Origin: Fibrobacteraceae bacterium
Lineage (GTDB): Bacteria; Fibrobacterota; Fibrobacteria; Fibrobacterales; Fibrobacteraceae
DNA: 64,000 nt
Reading direction: 5' to 3'
Assembly: GCA_017631885.1 (NCBI GenBank)
Contig: JAGBSH010000028.1
Coordinates: 124,001-188,000, forward strand
Shown here piece after piece: positions 17,172 through 25,641 of the stretch. The position numbers and the translations under genes were made by a program. A model generated the notes under the pieces. The model did not search any database, was not told the DNA's origin, and worked only from the letters and a program-made list of their open reading frames with translations. Numbering within the stretch: the stretch's first letter is position 1; each line of letters starts with the position of its first letter.

Positions 17172-17936
17172 ATGCGCCAATATATCATTGCTGGCAACTG
17201 GAAAATGAACAAAACCGTAAGCGAAAGCGTTGCTCTTGCAGAAGGTATTGTTGAAGCAACAAAAGACATCAAGAAAACTGAAGTTGTAATTGCTCCGACT
17301 TATCTTGCAGCTGCTAAAGTTGCTGATGTAATCAAGGGTTCAAACGTTAAACTGGCAGTCCAGGACGTTCATTGGAAAGACCAAGGCGCATTCACTGGTA
17401 AAGTTTCTGTTGACATGGTTAAAGAAATCGGTGCTGAATACATTATCATCGGTCACTCTGAACAACGTCAATATTTCCACGAAACAGAAGAAACTGTTAA
17501 CTTGAAAGTTAAAAAGACTCTTGAAGCTGGTTTAAAACCAATCATTTGCATTGGTGAAACTCTTGACGAACGTAATGGCGGTAAGCTTGAAACAGTTCTT
17601 TCCACACAAGTTAAAGGCGCTTTCCAAGACGTTTCTGCTGAAGATGCAGCTAAATGCGTTTTGGCTTACGAACCAGTTTGGGCTATCGGTACTGGCGTTG
17701 TTGCCACCGACGAACAAGCAGAAGATACACAAAAGTATGTTCGTTCTGTTGTTGCAGAAATTTATGGCGAAGCTATTGCTAACGGCATGCGCATCCAATA
17801 TGGTGGCTCTATGAAACCAGATAATGCTCAAGGTCTTTTAGCTCAAGCAAACATTGATGGCGGTCTCATTGGCGGTGCAGCCTTGAAACCAGACACCTTC
17901 TTTGCTATTATTAAAGCCGCTGAAGAAGCTCTCTAA
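17172..17936 (+). CDS. tpiA: Triosephosphate isomerase
   Basis: A 254-residue TIM-barrel enzyme interconverting dihydroxyacetone phosphate and glyceraldehyde 3-phosphate in glycolysis. Catalytic residues are visible: K11 in AGNWKMN, H95 in IIIGHSEQR and E167 in YEPVWAIGTG. The phosphate-binding GGSMKPDN and GGLIGGAAL loops are present near residues 215 and 235. AAGGAG lies 6 bp before the ATG. It has its own terminator and promoter-like element upstream, and secG follows after 19 bp. Confidence 0.98.
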   Translation: MRQYIIAGNWKMNKTVSESVALAEGIVEATKDIKKTEVVIAPTYLAAAKVADVIKGSNVKLAVQDVHWKDQGAFTGKVSVDMVKEIGAEYIIIGHSEQRQYFHETEETVNLKVKKTLEAGLKPIICIGETLDERNGGKLETVLSTQVKGAFQDVSAEDAAKCVLAYEPVWAIGTGVVATDEQAEDTQKYVRSVVAEIYGEAIANGMRIQYGGSMKPDNAQGLLAQANIDGGLIGGAALKPDTFFAIIKAAEEAL

Positions 17937-17955
17937 TTAAACAAAAGGATTAACA

Positions 17956-18360
17956 ATGTCAACTCTCTTTTGGATTGGAATTGTTTTACATGTTCTGCTT
18001 TGCTTGTTCCTTATTTTGCTCGTTTTAATTCAAAACGACAAAATGGGTGGACTTGCTGGTCTTGGTGGCATGACATCACAGTCTGCATTTTCAACAGCCG
18101 GAGCAGCAACATTTATCCAAAAACTGACTAAAATCGTTGCGATTTTCTTTTTCATTCTTGTTTTTGCTTTAGGCTTTATCGCCTCTCGCCAGAGTAACGA
18201 AGGTCCAGTTTCTGACTTACGCCAATCTGCTACAGAAACAAGTTCTGCTCAAGATGTCGTTGTTCCAGAATTACCTGCCGCAATGCCTGTAGCTCCAGAA
18301 GCTCCTGCAGCAGTTCCTGCTCAAGAACCTGCAGCTCCGGCTCCAGTTCCAGCACAGTAA
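17956..18360 (+). CDS. secG: Protein translocase subunit SecG
   Basis: A 134-residue inner-membrane protein. It has two membrane helices (about 4-24 and 55-75) joined by the SecG-type loop NDKMGGLAGLGGMTSQSAF, which assists the SecYE channel. The C-terminal 50 residues are Ala/Pro/Val-rich (repeated PAAPAPVPA), longer than in E. coli SecG and probably disordered. AAAGGA lies 7 bp before the ATG. A tpiA-secG pairing is also seen in other bacteria. Confidence 0.92.
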   Translation: MSTLFWIGIVLHVLLCLFLILLVLIQNDKMGGLAGLGGMTSQSAFSTAGAATFIQKLTKIVAIFFFILVFALGFIASRQSNEGPVSDLRQSATETSSAQDVVVPELPAAMPVAPEAPAAVPAQEPAAPAPVPAQ

Positions 18361-18383
18361 TTTTTGGATAGAGCTTTTGCTCT

Positions 18384-18467
18384 GCGGTCGTGGTGGAATT
18401 GGTAGACACGCTAGCTTGAGGGGCTAGTGGGAGCAATCTCGTGACAGTTCAAGTCTGTCCGACCGCA
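18384..18467 (+). tRNA. tRNA-Leu (anticodon GAG), copy 1
   Basis: An 84-nt class II tRNA: acceptor GCGGTCG/CGACCGC, D arm, anticodon stem CTAGC/GCTAG with loop TTGAGGG, long variable arm, T arm GACAG-TTCAAGT-CTGTC and discriminator A. The CCA end is not encoded. GAG reads CUC and CUU leucine codons. It is 23 bp after secG and may be co-transcribed with it. Confidence 0.97.
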
Positions 18468-18473
18468 TTTAGA

Positions 18474-18502
18474 AGACTTCAGATTTCTGAAGTCTTTTTT
18501 TA
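18474..18502 (+). terminator. Terminator after tRNA-Leu copy 1
   Basis: AGACTTCAG pairs with CTGAAGTCT across an ATTT loop, followed by a T tract. Confidence 0.9.
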
Positions 18503-18577
18503 TTTTCCACTCCAAAAATATTTTCTAAAAATTTTTGATTTTTTTTAAATAAACCATAGACAAAATAAATGAAATAA

Positions 18578-18586
18578 CTATATTTG
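18578..18586 (+). promoter_or_regulatory. Candidate -10 element for tRNA-Leu copy 2
   Basis: CTATATTTG ends 21 bp before the second tRNA gene. That spacing leaves room for a short 5' leader and shows that this copy probably has its own promoter. Confidence 0.5.
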
Positions 18587-18607
18587 TCTGCGTTCTGATT
18601 TTATCAC

Positions 18608-18691
18608 GCGGTCGTGGTGGAATTGGTAGACACGCTAGCTTGAGGGGCTAGTGGGAGCAATCTCGTGACAGTTCAAGTCTGTCCGACCGCA
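18608..18691 (+). tRNA. tRNA-Leu (anticodon GAG), copy 2
   Basis: Identical over all 84 nt to the copy 224 bp upstream, with the same anticodon GAG. Flanking upstream DNA differs, but the downstream terminator is nearly the same, so the duplicated unit covers the tRNA plus terminator. CTT is a common leucine codon in this window, which may favour a second copy. Confidence 0.97.
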
Positions 18692-18697
18692 TTTAAA

Positions 18698-18724
18698 AGG
18701 CTTCAGGTTTCTGAAGTCTTTTTT
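18698..18724 (+). terminator. Terminator after tRNA-Leu copy 2
   Basis: AGGCTTCAG pairs with CTGAAGTCT (one G-U pair) and is followed by a T tract. It is a near copy of the terminator after the first tRNA. The rest of the gap to gpsA, up to 18922, shows no gene. Confidence 0.85.
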
Positions 18725-18922
18725 ATTTTTTCTTTCTAATAAAATTTTTCAAAAAAATCATCCCCCTTAAAAGCGGCTTTTATTCTTGTTATTTAGAATC
18801 AGCATTAACTTATGCTGAATTATGTTTATCCTAGATTTCTGTATTTTATAAAATGAATTTTTTCATGGTTCTTTCCAAGAAATGCTTGTGAGAAAAATAC
18901 AACCATTTCTGCCACATACAAA

Positions 18923-18955
18923 AAAAATCCCTGTCATAAAATGACAGGGATTTTT
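18923..18955. terminator. Bidirectional terminator after gpsA
   Basis: A perfect 15-bp stem (AAAAATCCCTGTCAT with its complement) has an AAA loop and A/T flanks on both sides. It lies 21 bp after the gpsA stop on the minus strand and can also stop plus-strand readthrough from the tRNA genes. Confidence 0.9.
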
Positions 18956-18976
18956 CAATTTGAAATAAAATCCAAA

Positions 18977-19981
18977 TTACCAGATTTCTGATTTGAGTTC
19001 GCGACCCATAAGTTCACGAATAGATTCCAAAGCCGATTTACCATTGAATAAAGATTCATAAATAGCATTGACTAAAGGCATTTCTACGCCTGATTTTTCA
19101 GCCAAAGCTTTTGCACTTCGACATGTCGGAACACCTTCTGCAATCATTTTCATGTCTTTTAAAATTTGGTCTAAAGATTCACCTTTACCAATGTGTTCGC
19201 CAACATAACGATTACGGCTATGTTCAGAAAGGCAAGTGACAATTAAATCACCCATCCCTGCAAGGCCAGCAAAAGTATGTGGGTTTGCGCCAAGCGCCAT
19301 TCCTAAGCGGCACATTTCTGCTTGTCCACGAGTCAAAAGTGCAGCTCGCGTATTATCGCCAGCACCAAGACCATATAAAACACCACTAGCAATAGCTATC
19401 ACGTTTTTAATAGAACCACAAATTTCAACGCCTACAATGTCATCAGAAGTATAAACACGCATATAAGAATTGCTAAAAGCAAGTTGCACAAACTTTGCAG
19501 ATTCTTCACATGGGCATGCAGCTACAATAGCTGTATAGATACGGCGTGAAACTTCTTCGGCATGAGTCGGCCCACTAAATGCAACCATTTTTTCTGGCGT
19601 AAGCCAAGACACATTAGAAAGCAAAACTTCGCTCATGCGCTGCAAAGTCGTTTCAAGAATGCCTTTTGTTGCACTAACCACTACTGCATTTTCTTTTGCT
19701 TTGCAAGTTCCAAGCGTTTTTGCCACACCTTCCATAAATTGTGAAGGCACAACAAGCAAAATTAAATCAGCATCGGCAACTACCGACTGCATATTTGTCG
19801 AATACGTAAATGATTCCGGGAAAATAACACCAGGCAATTTATCTTTGTATTCTCTTTCTGTTGTCAATAAATCAACTTCTTCTTGAGAATGAGTCCAAAA
19901 AGAAAGACTATGACCATTATCATGCAATACTTGCCCAAGTGTAAGGCCCCAACCGCCAGTGCCAAGAACTGCTACTTTCAT
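18977..19981 (-). CDS. gpsA: Glycerol-3-phosphate dehydrogenase [NAD(P)+]
   Basis: A 334-residue enzyme making sn-glycerol 3-phosphate from dihydroxyacetone phosphate for phospholipid synthesis. The Rossmann motif GTGGWGLTLG is at residues 7-16, FSGPTHAEEV near 130, and the catalytic lysine lies in CGSIKNVIAIASG near 185. Seven extra upstream codons are open, but GGAG lies 8 bp before the ATG at 19981, which gives the family N-terminus MKVAVLGTG. It follows plsY, which uses its product. Confidence 0.95.
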   Translation of the reverse strand: MKVAVLGTGGWGLTLGQVLHDNGHSLSFWTHSQEEVDLLTTEREYKDKLPGVIFPESFTYSTNMQSVVADADLILLVVPSQFMEGVAKTLGTCKAKENAVVVSATKGILETTLQRMSEVLLSNVSWLTPEKMVAFSGPTHAEEVSRRIYTAIVAACPCEESAKFVQLAFSNSYMRVYTSDDIVGVEICGSIKNVIAIASGVLYGLGAGDNTRAALLTRGQAEMCRLGMALGANPHTFAGLAGMGDLIVTCLSEHSRNRYVGEHIGKGESLDQILKDMKMIAEGVPTCRSAKALAEKSGVEMPLVNAIYESLFNGKSALESIRELMGRELKSEIW

Positions 19982-20016
19982 AAAATCATCTCCAGTTTTC
20001 AATTTCTTAATTTATA

Positions 20017-20718
20017 TTAATTTTCAACAGAATCCGAATTCTTTTCTGCTGAAACTATTTCAGAATCTTTCGGTGTTTTTCTTTTTTTACCAAAACCATT
20101 TTCTGTTCCATTCATAAGCCTTTTAATATTGGCTTTATGTTTATAGATAACAAAAACAGCAACCAAAAGGGTTGTTATACAAAGTCCCAAATTGATTTCA
20201 TCTGGTGGAAACGGCAATTTAAAATACCCCATTGTAGAAAAAATTGCCAAAGCTAAACAACCACCTATACTACCTACAGAAACATATTTTGTAGTAACGA
20301 CCAGAAGAATCCAAATTGCAAAACTAGCAAGAGCAGTAATTGGGCAAAGAGCTAAGAAAACGCCTAACGCGGTTAAAACGCCTTTTCCGCCACGAAAACC
20401 TGCAAAGCAAGTAAAACTATGCCCCAAAATAGCCAAAAGCCCAGCGACCAAAGGGAGCCAATCATACGAAGGCTCAAACGCTTCAACCATTTTCATTGCA
20501 ATAAACGGAGCAAAAAAGCCCTTGCCTAAATCAACAAAGACAACTGGCAAAGCAGGCTTCCAGCCAAGTACTCTAAAAACGTTTGTTAGACCTGCGTTCT
20601 TGCTGCCGTAATGACGGATGTCTATTCCGCGTGTGATTTTTGCGACCCAAACCGCTGTTGGAATCGACCCCAGCAGATACGCTATTGGAAGACAAAGTAA
20701 ACTGTTCAAGATCTTCAT
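20017..20718 (-). CDS. plsY: Glycerol-3-phosphate acyltransferase PlsY
   Basis: A 233-residue integral membrane acyltransferase using acyl-phosphate to acylate glycerol 3-phosphate. The three PlsY motifs are present: LGSIPTAVW near residue 16, GSKNAGLTNVFRVLG near 38, and GFRGGKGVLTALG near 107. Five or more membrane helices are predicted. The C-terminal tail (TENGFGKKRKTPKDSEIVSAEKN) is charged and longer than usual. The ATG at 20718 abuts its AAAGG site; a TTG at 20709 with 9-bp spacing is an alternative. The first 146 bp lie inside the end of der. Confidence 0.93.
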   Translation of the reverse strand: MKILNSLLCLPIAYLLGSIPTAVWVAKITRGIDIRHYGSKNAGLTNVFRVLGWKPALPVVFVDLGKGFFAPFIAMKMVEAFEPSYDWLPLVAGLLAILGHSFTCFAGFRGGKGVLTALGVFLALCPITALASFAIWILLVVTTKYVSVGSIGGCLALAIFSTMGYFKLPFPPDEINLGLCITTLLVAVFVIYKHKANIKRLMNGTENGFGKKRKTPKDSEIVSAEKNSDSVEN

Positions 20719-22051
20719 CCTTTCTTAAGATTAATTTTTGATCAAAATTTAAACGCAATGGAGCACCCATTAACTGAAACTCTTCAAAGAAACGTTTCAT
20801 TAAAAAGCGCTTATAGGATTCATCTACAAGTTCTGGTGTTCTCGTTTCAATAGAAATAACCGGTGGTTCTACCATCACCTGACAAGCACGCTTTAAAACA
20901 ACTGCCCTTGATTGTCGGCTTGGGTGCGGGTTTTGCTGCATAAGATTAGAAAAAACTTCTGCAAGGCGTTCACGCCCAATAACACGGTGGCAATTTTCAT
21001 AAACCGTTCTAATTTCTTGAATCACACGATGAAGGCGTTGGCCTTCTTTTGCGCTAATTGAAAGAATCGGTACATATTCTAAAAGCGGTTCTCGTTCAAG
21101 AATATCTTTTACAATGTGATCAAAAGATTTTTCTGTTTTGTTGGGTAAAATATCCCACTTGTTCAGCAAGATAATAAGGCCTTTACCTGCTTTTCGGATT
21201 TCTGTAATAATGCGGAAATCTTGAACTTCAAGACCACGCGTAACATCTAAAACTAAAAGAGAAAGGTCAGATCGGCGCACACTTTCTAATGTTCGCATAT
21301 TACTGAAATATTCTACTTCATCAGAAACTTTTGCTTTTTTACGAAGCCCAGCCGTATCAGTTACAACATAACGCACACCGTTTACCTTAAATTCACAGTC
21401 AATAGAATCGCGTGTTGTACCAGGAATATCAGAAACAACAGCTCTATCTTCACCAAGTAAACGATTCAAAAGAGTACTTTTACCAGCATTAGGCCTACCA
21501 AGAATTGCAAAACGAATTGGCCTGTCTTCTTGCTTTGTAGAAACCCCACCCTTTGGAAAAAGCCCAATAACTTCGTCTAAAAGAGAAAGGCAAGCATACC
21601 CTGTTAAAGCACTGATTGAACGCGGAGCACCAAGACCTAAAGAAAGAAATTCCCAAGCTTCGTTACGGTGAGCGATATCTTCACCTTTATTTGCTACAAG
21701 AATCACTTGTTTTTCAAGACGCTTGACCATTTTGGCAAATTGAAGGTCTAATTCTGTTACGCCTACACGAATATCGACCATAAAAAGAACAACATCAGCA
21801 TCTTCAACTGCGGCAAAAATCTGATTACGAACACTTTCTGCTAAAACATCAATAGAATCATCTGGCAAAAAACCACCAGTATCCACTAAAATAAAATCCC
21901 TATCTTTATGATGGGCGGTTTGGTAATGGCGGTCACGAGTAACACCTTCTCTATCGCTAACAACTGCTGCACGCCTAGAAAGGATTCTGTTGAAAAGCGA
22001 AGACTTTCCAACGTTTGGACGGCCAACAATACAAACTACAGGCAATTTCAT
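20573..22051 (-). CDS. der: Ribosome-assembly GTPase Der (EngA)
   Basis: A 492-residue double GTPase needed for 50S subunit assembly. G1 motifs are GRPNVGKSS near residue 9 and GRPNAGKST near 185. The G3 motifs are DTGGF and DTAGL; the G4 motifs are NKGE and NKWD. The KH-like domain covers about 350-440. The conserved fold ends near GAPLRLNFDQK; the last 53 residues form a basic tail (RKNHTRNRHPSLRQQERRSNKRF is the end region) coded in DNA that also encodes the start of plsY. Der of E. coli also has a basic tail. Confidence 0.95.
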   Translation of the reverse strand: MKLPVVCIVGRPNVGKSSLFNRILSRRAAVVSDREGVTRDRHYQTAHHKDRDFILVDTGGFLPDDSIDVLAESVRNQIFAAVEDADVVLFMVDIRVGVTELDLQFAKMVKRLEKQVILVANKGEDIAHRNEAWEFLSLGLGAPRSISALTGYACLSLLDEVIGLFPKGGVSTKQEDRPIRFAILGRPNAGKSTLLNRLLGEDRAVVSDIPGTTRDSIDCEFKVNGVRYVVTDTAGLRKKAKVSDEVEYFSNMRTLESVRRSDLSLLVLDVTRGLEVQDFRIITEIRKAGKGLIILLNKWDILPNKTEKSFDHIVKDILEREPLLEYVPILSISAKEGQRLHRVIQEIRTVYENCHRVIGRERLAEVFSNLMQQNPHPSRQSRAVVLKRACQVMVEPPVISIETRTPELVDESYKRFLMKRFFEEFQLMGAPLRLNFDQKLILRKDEDLEQFTLSSNSVSAGVDSNSGLGRKNHTRNRHPSLRQQERRSNKRF

Positions 22052-22057
22052 ACGTTA

Positions 22058-22065
22058 AAATATAG
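22058..22065 (-). promoter_or_regulatory. Candidate -10 element for der
   Basis: On the minus strand CTATATTT ends 6 bp before the der ATG. If it is a -10 element, the der message has almost no leader, which fits the lack of a Shine-Dalgarno. Confidence 0.4.
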
Positions 22066-22159
22066 CAACTTAATTTTAAGTGCTTTATTTTGAACCAGCC
22101 TTTTCTTTGGAGAATAGGTATTTATTTCAAAGTCTTCTTTTTTTATATTTGAACTTGCA

Positions 22160-23071
22160 ATGCAAAAATGGTCTCTAGTTTTTTTGGCAATTTTACTTTT
22201 CCAAAGTTTTTCAAATGCCCAATTTTTACAAATTCGAGGGGCATTTGTGCCAACTTCTACCTACCATGAAAAATCAGGTGATGCTATTCCAAAATCAGAG
22301 ACAAACTTTAGAAAAATCCAATTTTCAACAGGAATGCCTTTTTATTTTAAACGCGATTCTGTTGAAAAAACATTCTCCATGTGGATGGGAATTTTAACAG
22401 GGAGTTTTACTCATTTACCATTCAAAAATATTCCAAACGATTACCCAGAAGAAGTTGTTCAAGCTTTACTTATGCTAAATAACATCCAAAAATTAAAAGG
22501 TGAAAATTATTTAAGTTTTTCGTTTGGTGGAGGCGTTATGGGAGAACGCGAACATTTAAATGAAAATACCGTTATTTATATGACAGGTTTAAATTACTAC
22601 CATCGATTTTGGAACAGATTAGAACTTGGTGGTGGTTTATTTATCACAAATATGTTTGGTCATATCTTTATTTACCCTATGCCACATTTTCAATTTTCTT
22701 TAGGCAAACAAACTGTGTTTTTATTCAACCAAAGTGAAACTTCTGTAAAGCACCATTTTAATGATGTTTTCACACTTGGTTTAATTTATGAGGGTGACGG
22801 AACGCTGACACTTGTAGAGCGCCACGACGAAGACGGAAAAAGAGAAAAAAAATTATTCCAAGCGGGGCAACAAATTTTTGGTTTAAAACCTGAATTTGCT
22901 TTCAAAAAAGGAAAATATGGTATAACCTCTACCTTTGGTTATGCTTATAACAGAAATTACAGGCTCATTGACCGTAAATTTATCCGCTTTTTAGGTTCTA
23001 TTTTCAGAGATTCTCCTTATACAGAAAGAGAACCTTATTTTTCATTGCAACTGAAGTATCGTTTTTTCTAA
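22160..23071 (+). CDS. Predicted outer-membrane beta-barrel protein
   Basis: A 303-residue protein with a signal peptide (WSLVFLAILLFQSFSNA, then QFLQIRG). The rest is made of amphipathic strands with aromatic girdles (LSFSFGGGVMG, FQFSLGKQTVFLFNQ, YFSLQLKYRFF) and ends in Phe, as expected of outer-membrane barrels. It resembles the DUF6268-type barrels found in Bacteroidota, but that is a weak match by eye. No Shine-Dalgarno is visible. It is followed after 29 bp by a lipoprotein gene, so the two may form a pair. Confidence 0.65.
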   Translation: MQKWSLVFLAILLFQSFSNAQFLQIRGAFVPTSTYHEKSGDAIPKSETNFRKIQFSTGMPFYFKRDSVEKTFSMWMGILTGSFTHLPFKNIPNDYPEEVVQALLMLNNIQKLKGENYLSFSFGGGVMGEREHLNENTVIYMTGLNYYHRFWNRLELGGGLFITNMFGHIFIYPMPHFQFSLGKQTVFLFNQSETSVKHHFNDVFTLGLIYEGDGTLTLVERHDEDGKREKKLFQAGQQIFGLKPEFAFKKGKYGITSTFGYAYNRNYRLIDRKFIRFLGSIFRDSPYTEREPYFSLQLKYRFF

Positions 23072-23100
23072 TTTCAAATAGAACATTCACTTTATAAAAT

Positions 23101-23604
23101 ATGACAACAAAATTCACAAGCAAAATAAAAATCGCAGTTGTTTTTTTAACGCTGCTTTTTTCTGCTTGTTCTGAAATCAATAGCGGTTGGGAAATTGATG
23201 GAGGGGGGTATGTCAAATACCAAGTCAATGGTGGCGATAGTAAACAAATAGAACTCCACCCAAATGATGTGACACTCCCCGCTTACGGCAGGCATTATAT
23301 CAGTTTAGAAACTAGAGAAGAAGAAAGTAAATACGGAGATAGAATCGCTTTTTTAGTAGCCGAACCGACCCTTGGAAAAAATCCAATAGTTAGCAATTAC
23401 ACATGGCTCATTTTACAGTACGGCCCAAAAGCAACTGCTATCCCAGAATCTAGTTTTGTAACTATTGATCAAAAAGACGATTCCACCTGGACCGGGAATT
23501 TTAACTTGCTTTTTCCAAACTGCGAAACAGGAACTTGCCTTGAAAATAAAACCGTTAAAGTAACTGGAAGATTCCGCTATTGGCCAGACCCAGACGATGA
23601 TTGA
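23101..23604 (+). CDS. Small lipoprotein of unknown function
   Basis: A 167-residue lipoprotein, not recognised. The lipobox is FSAC with acylated C23. The mature domain is beta-rich (GGYVKYQVNGGDSKQIEL, YISLETREEESKYGDRIAFLV) and has a conserved-looking CETGTC pair near residue 140 that could form a disulfide. The acidic end is PDPDDD. It lies 29 bp after the barrel gene, and its last 28 bp overlap the convergent membrane-protein gene. Confidence 0.65.
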   Translation: MTTKFTSKIKIAVVFLTLLFSACSEINSGWEIDGGGYVKYQVNGGDSKQIELHPNDVTLPAYGRHYISLETREEESKYGDRIAFLVAEPTLGKNPIVSNYTWLILQYGPKATAIPESSFVTIDQKDDSTWTGNFNLLFPNCETGTCLENKTVKVTGRFRYWPDPDDD

Positions 23605-24239
23605 ATCTGGTATAATTTTTGTTCTTCTTTTACAAGTGTAGAAACCAACAAGCCATAATACCAGATAGCAAGTAAAAACAAAAATTCTAAAATAAAAACG
23701 GCAAGCCAATATTTAAATGTGCTGAAAATAAAAAAACACAAAAACACACAAGCAGCGTTTTGCCATAAAAAAAATCGACGTGTTAAAAATTTACTTATAG
23801 ACATTTCATTTGCTAAACATTCTTTTTCAAAATAATGCAACGCACTTTTTAAATAAAACGCATGAAATAAAATTCCAAACCCAGGAATCAAAGAAGTAGG
23901 CAAAGCATGAAAAGCTGAAATTTTCCCTGCCTTTCTGTTTTTTATAAAACAAGAAAACCAACGTCCCCAAAAAAGTAAGCCTATTAAAAAAGTAAACGTC
24001 CAAACGCCTACAAGAATAGCTACTGCCAAAAAACCAACTCTACCTATTATCGGCTCTATCAAGTCCATAGAAAGAGTACCATAAAAACCTTCGCTTAAGT
24101 CGCCACTCCATGTTTCTGGCAAAACAGAAAGTCCCCAAAAAAGCAATGTTAATAAAACAAGAACAATAAGGCTTACCACAAAGAAAAGCCAAATAGAAAT
24201 TATCGCTTTCCGCCCATTTTTACTATTATCAATCATCAT
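23577..24239 (-). CDS. Integral membrane protein of unknown function
   Basis: A 220-residue protein, not recognised, with about five membrane helices (around residues 14-36, 68-92, 115-130, 155-172 and 175-200). A GLLFWGRWFSCFIKNRKAGK loop separates helices two and three, and PTSLIPGFGILFHAFYL resembles loops of RDD/YIP1-like small membrane proteins, though no firm match can be claimed. The start overlaps the upstream 63-codon gene as ATGATGA, so it is coupled to the lipoprotein/small-protein array. It is convergent with the lipoprotein gene, overlapping by 28 bp. Confidence 0.6.
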   Translation of the reverse strand: MMIDNSKNGRKAIISIWLFFVVSLIVLVLLTLLFWGLSVLPETWSGDLSEGFYGTLSMDLIEPIIGRVGFLAVAILVGVWTFTFLIGLLFWGRWFSCFIKNRKAGKISAFHALPTSLIPGFGILFHAFYLKSALHYFEKECLANEMSISKFLTRRFFLWQNAACVFLCFFIFSTFKYWLAVFILEFLFLLAIWYYGLLVSTLVKEEQKLYQIQSSSGSGQ

Positions 24240-24427
24240 TCAAAAGATAATAAGATTTTGACCTCATGATATTTTTCTAAATAATCAATCCATTTTTTTA
24301 ATAAATCATCAGAAGAACTTTTAAAAATCTTAGGTTCTTTACCCCAAAGAATATTCCCTTCTTTATCATACATAACAATTTTTCTATTCAACCGATGGGT
24401 AAGATTCCTCTTCTGAAATGGCTTCAT
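24236..24427 (-). CDS. Small protein, diverged third member of the array
   Basis: Up to 63 residues. The segment KIVMYDKEGNILWGKEPKIF resembles VALIDSEGNVLFGKVPSV of the 101-residue small protein encoded after the other lipoprotein, so it looks like a shortened, diverged member of that family without the N-terminal half. The annotated ATG at 24427 lacks a ribosome-binding site; TTG at 24391 or ATG at 24373 are alternatives. It overlaps the preceding lipoprotein gene by 44 bp and the next membrane-protein gene as ATGA, which supports it being translated. Confidence 0.5.
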   Translation of the reverse strand: MKPFQKRNLTHRLNRKIVMYDKEGNILWGKEPKIFKSSSDDLLKKWIDYLEKYHEVKILLSFE

Positions 24428-25640
24428 CTAAATCTTTTAGAGGGAATTTCAGAAGAGCCTCCTTGTTCGCCACATATAGTGTATCCCCAATTGCTACCAT
24501 ACCATGAGACGACCCATGAGCTAAGCAAATCATACTAGGGCAAAAATTACCAAAAATCTCTCGCCAGCCCTTTTTCTCGTTTCCATAGGGGGGGCCGTAG
24601 TCCCCCATATAAACACTAGGCCAAGGCGGTGAACTACCCACAATAAAAAGATGTTTTCCATCTGACGCTAGAGCATATCGATTGCTGGGGACATTTTTGT
24701 AAGTCAAATATCCATAGGGCGTGTCATCGGTACCAATCACACTGTCTATAGGATTCCAACTATCAAGTGCCTCGTCATATTCCAATACATCAGATGAAGA
24801 TTTCTCGCCAATCGCATATATTTTTCCTTTATGAACCACAATGTCCAACGCGTAATCATTTGTATCATAAGCGGGAACCCATGTTGCCCAACTTGGGATT
24901 GGGATTTTCGCCATCCTTTTCCAACTACCGTCATAACGCCACATTCCACGATGTCCACTAATGGTGTAAAGCTTTCCATTTAGTTCTACACCCTTGTTAA
25001 ATTGCATTGGGTATTCTTTGGATGAATCATAATCGTAGGTAATGTCCACCCAACCTGTATCCGTTTGCATTTTATACGCAATCTTTATGACTTCGCTACG
25101 CCTATCCGTGCTGTCCTCGTACCCTGCAAAACATACAACAGGGCGACCTTGGTAAATGGCGATTCCATAAACGTTGTAATACGCAAGCGAATCAAACGGC
25201 AACTGATAAATCTCATCCCATGTGCTGCGGTCAAAATCGTATTTAAGCACCTTGCCACTAAGCTGTGTTCCTGCATAAAGACCAGTGGAATCGCCATACA
25301 CATAGCGAATCCATTCTGAACTAGAGAGCGTGTCCCAATGAGTTGATCCAATCTCTGAAGCAAAAACCCTTGGAGTGTAGGTGACAGAACCAGGAGAAGT
25401 GTATTGATTACTTGACCAGTGATTATCAACTAAAACAATCCTATTTCCAACATGATAGATATCCTCCAAGCCTCCAAACGACTTGGAATCATCCAGCATT
25501 GGAATAAAATCACCCTTACGCCAACCAAAATCTGGACGATCATCATACTTATGAAACTTATCGAAGTCATCTGGCTTTGAGGGATTATCGGAACAAGCAA
25601 AAAAAACTATTGTTAAAAAGAGGAGGAATAGATATTTCAT
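24384..25640 (-). CDS. Beta-propeller-like lipoprotein 1
   Basis: A 418-residue lipoprotein with lipobox VFFAC. The mature part holds about six repeats of a strand pattern with GxxxYA(I/G) and conserved Trp/Asp turns (VYGDSTGLYAGTQL, GKLYTISGHRGMWRYDG, GKIYAIGEKSSSDVLEYD, GKHLFIVGSS, GDTLYVANKEALLKF), like Kelch or YVTN beta-propellers. It shares VYMGDYGxPYGN near the end with lipoprotein 2. Function is unknown; surface display is likely. GGGGA lies 7 bp before the ATG at 25640; six upstream codons in frame are not needed. The start is 1 bp after the small gene's stop. Confidence 0.7.
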   Translation of the reverse strand: MKYLFLLFLTIVFFACSDNPSKPDDFDKFHKYDDRPDFGWRKGDFIPMLDDSKSFGGLEDIYHVGNRIVLVDNHWSSNQYTSPGSVTYTPRVFASEIGSTHWDTLSSSEWIRYVYGDSTGLYAGTQLSGKVLKYDFDRSTWDEIYQLPFDSLAYYNVYGIAIYQGRPVVCFAGYEDSTDRRSEVIKIAYKMQTDTGWVDITYDYDSSKEYPMQFNKGVELNGKLYTISGHRGMWRYDGSWKRMAKIPIPSWATWVPAYDTNDYALDIVVHKGKIYAIGEKSSSDVLEYDEALDSWNPIDSVIGTDDTPYGYLTYKNVPSNRYALASDGKHLFIVGSSPPWPSVYMGDYGPPYGNEKKGWREIFGNFCPSMICLAHGSSHGMVAIGDTLYVANKEALLKFPLKDLDEAISEEESYPSVE

Positions 25641-25641
25641 A

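Noticed and set aside
20192-20611. 139-codon plus-strand frame opposite plsY
   Set aside because: Antisense shadow of plsY with no start signal.
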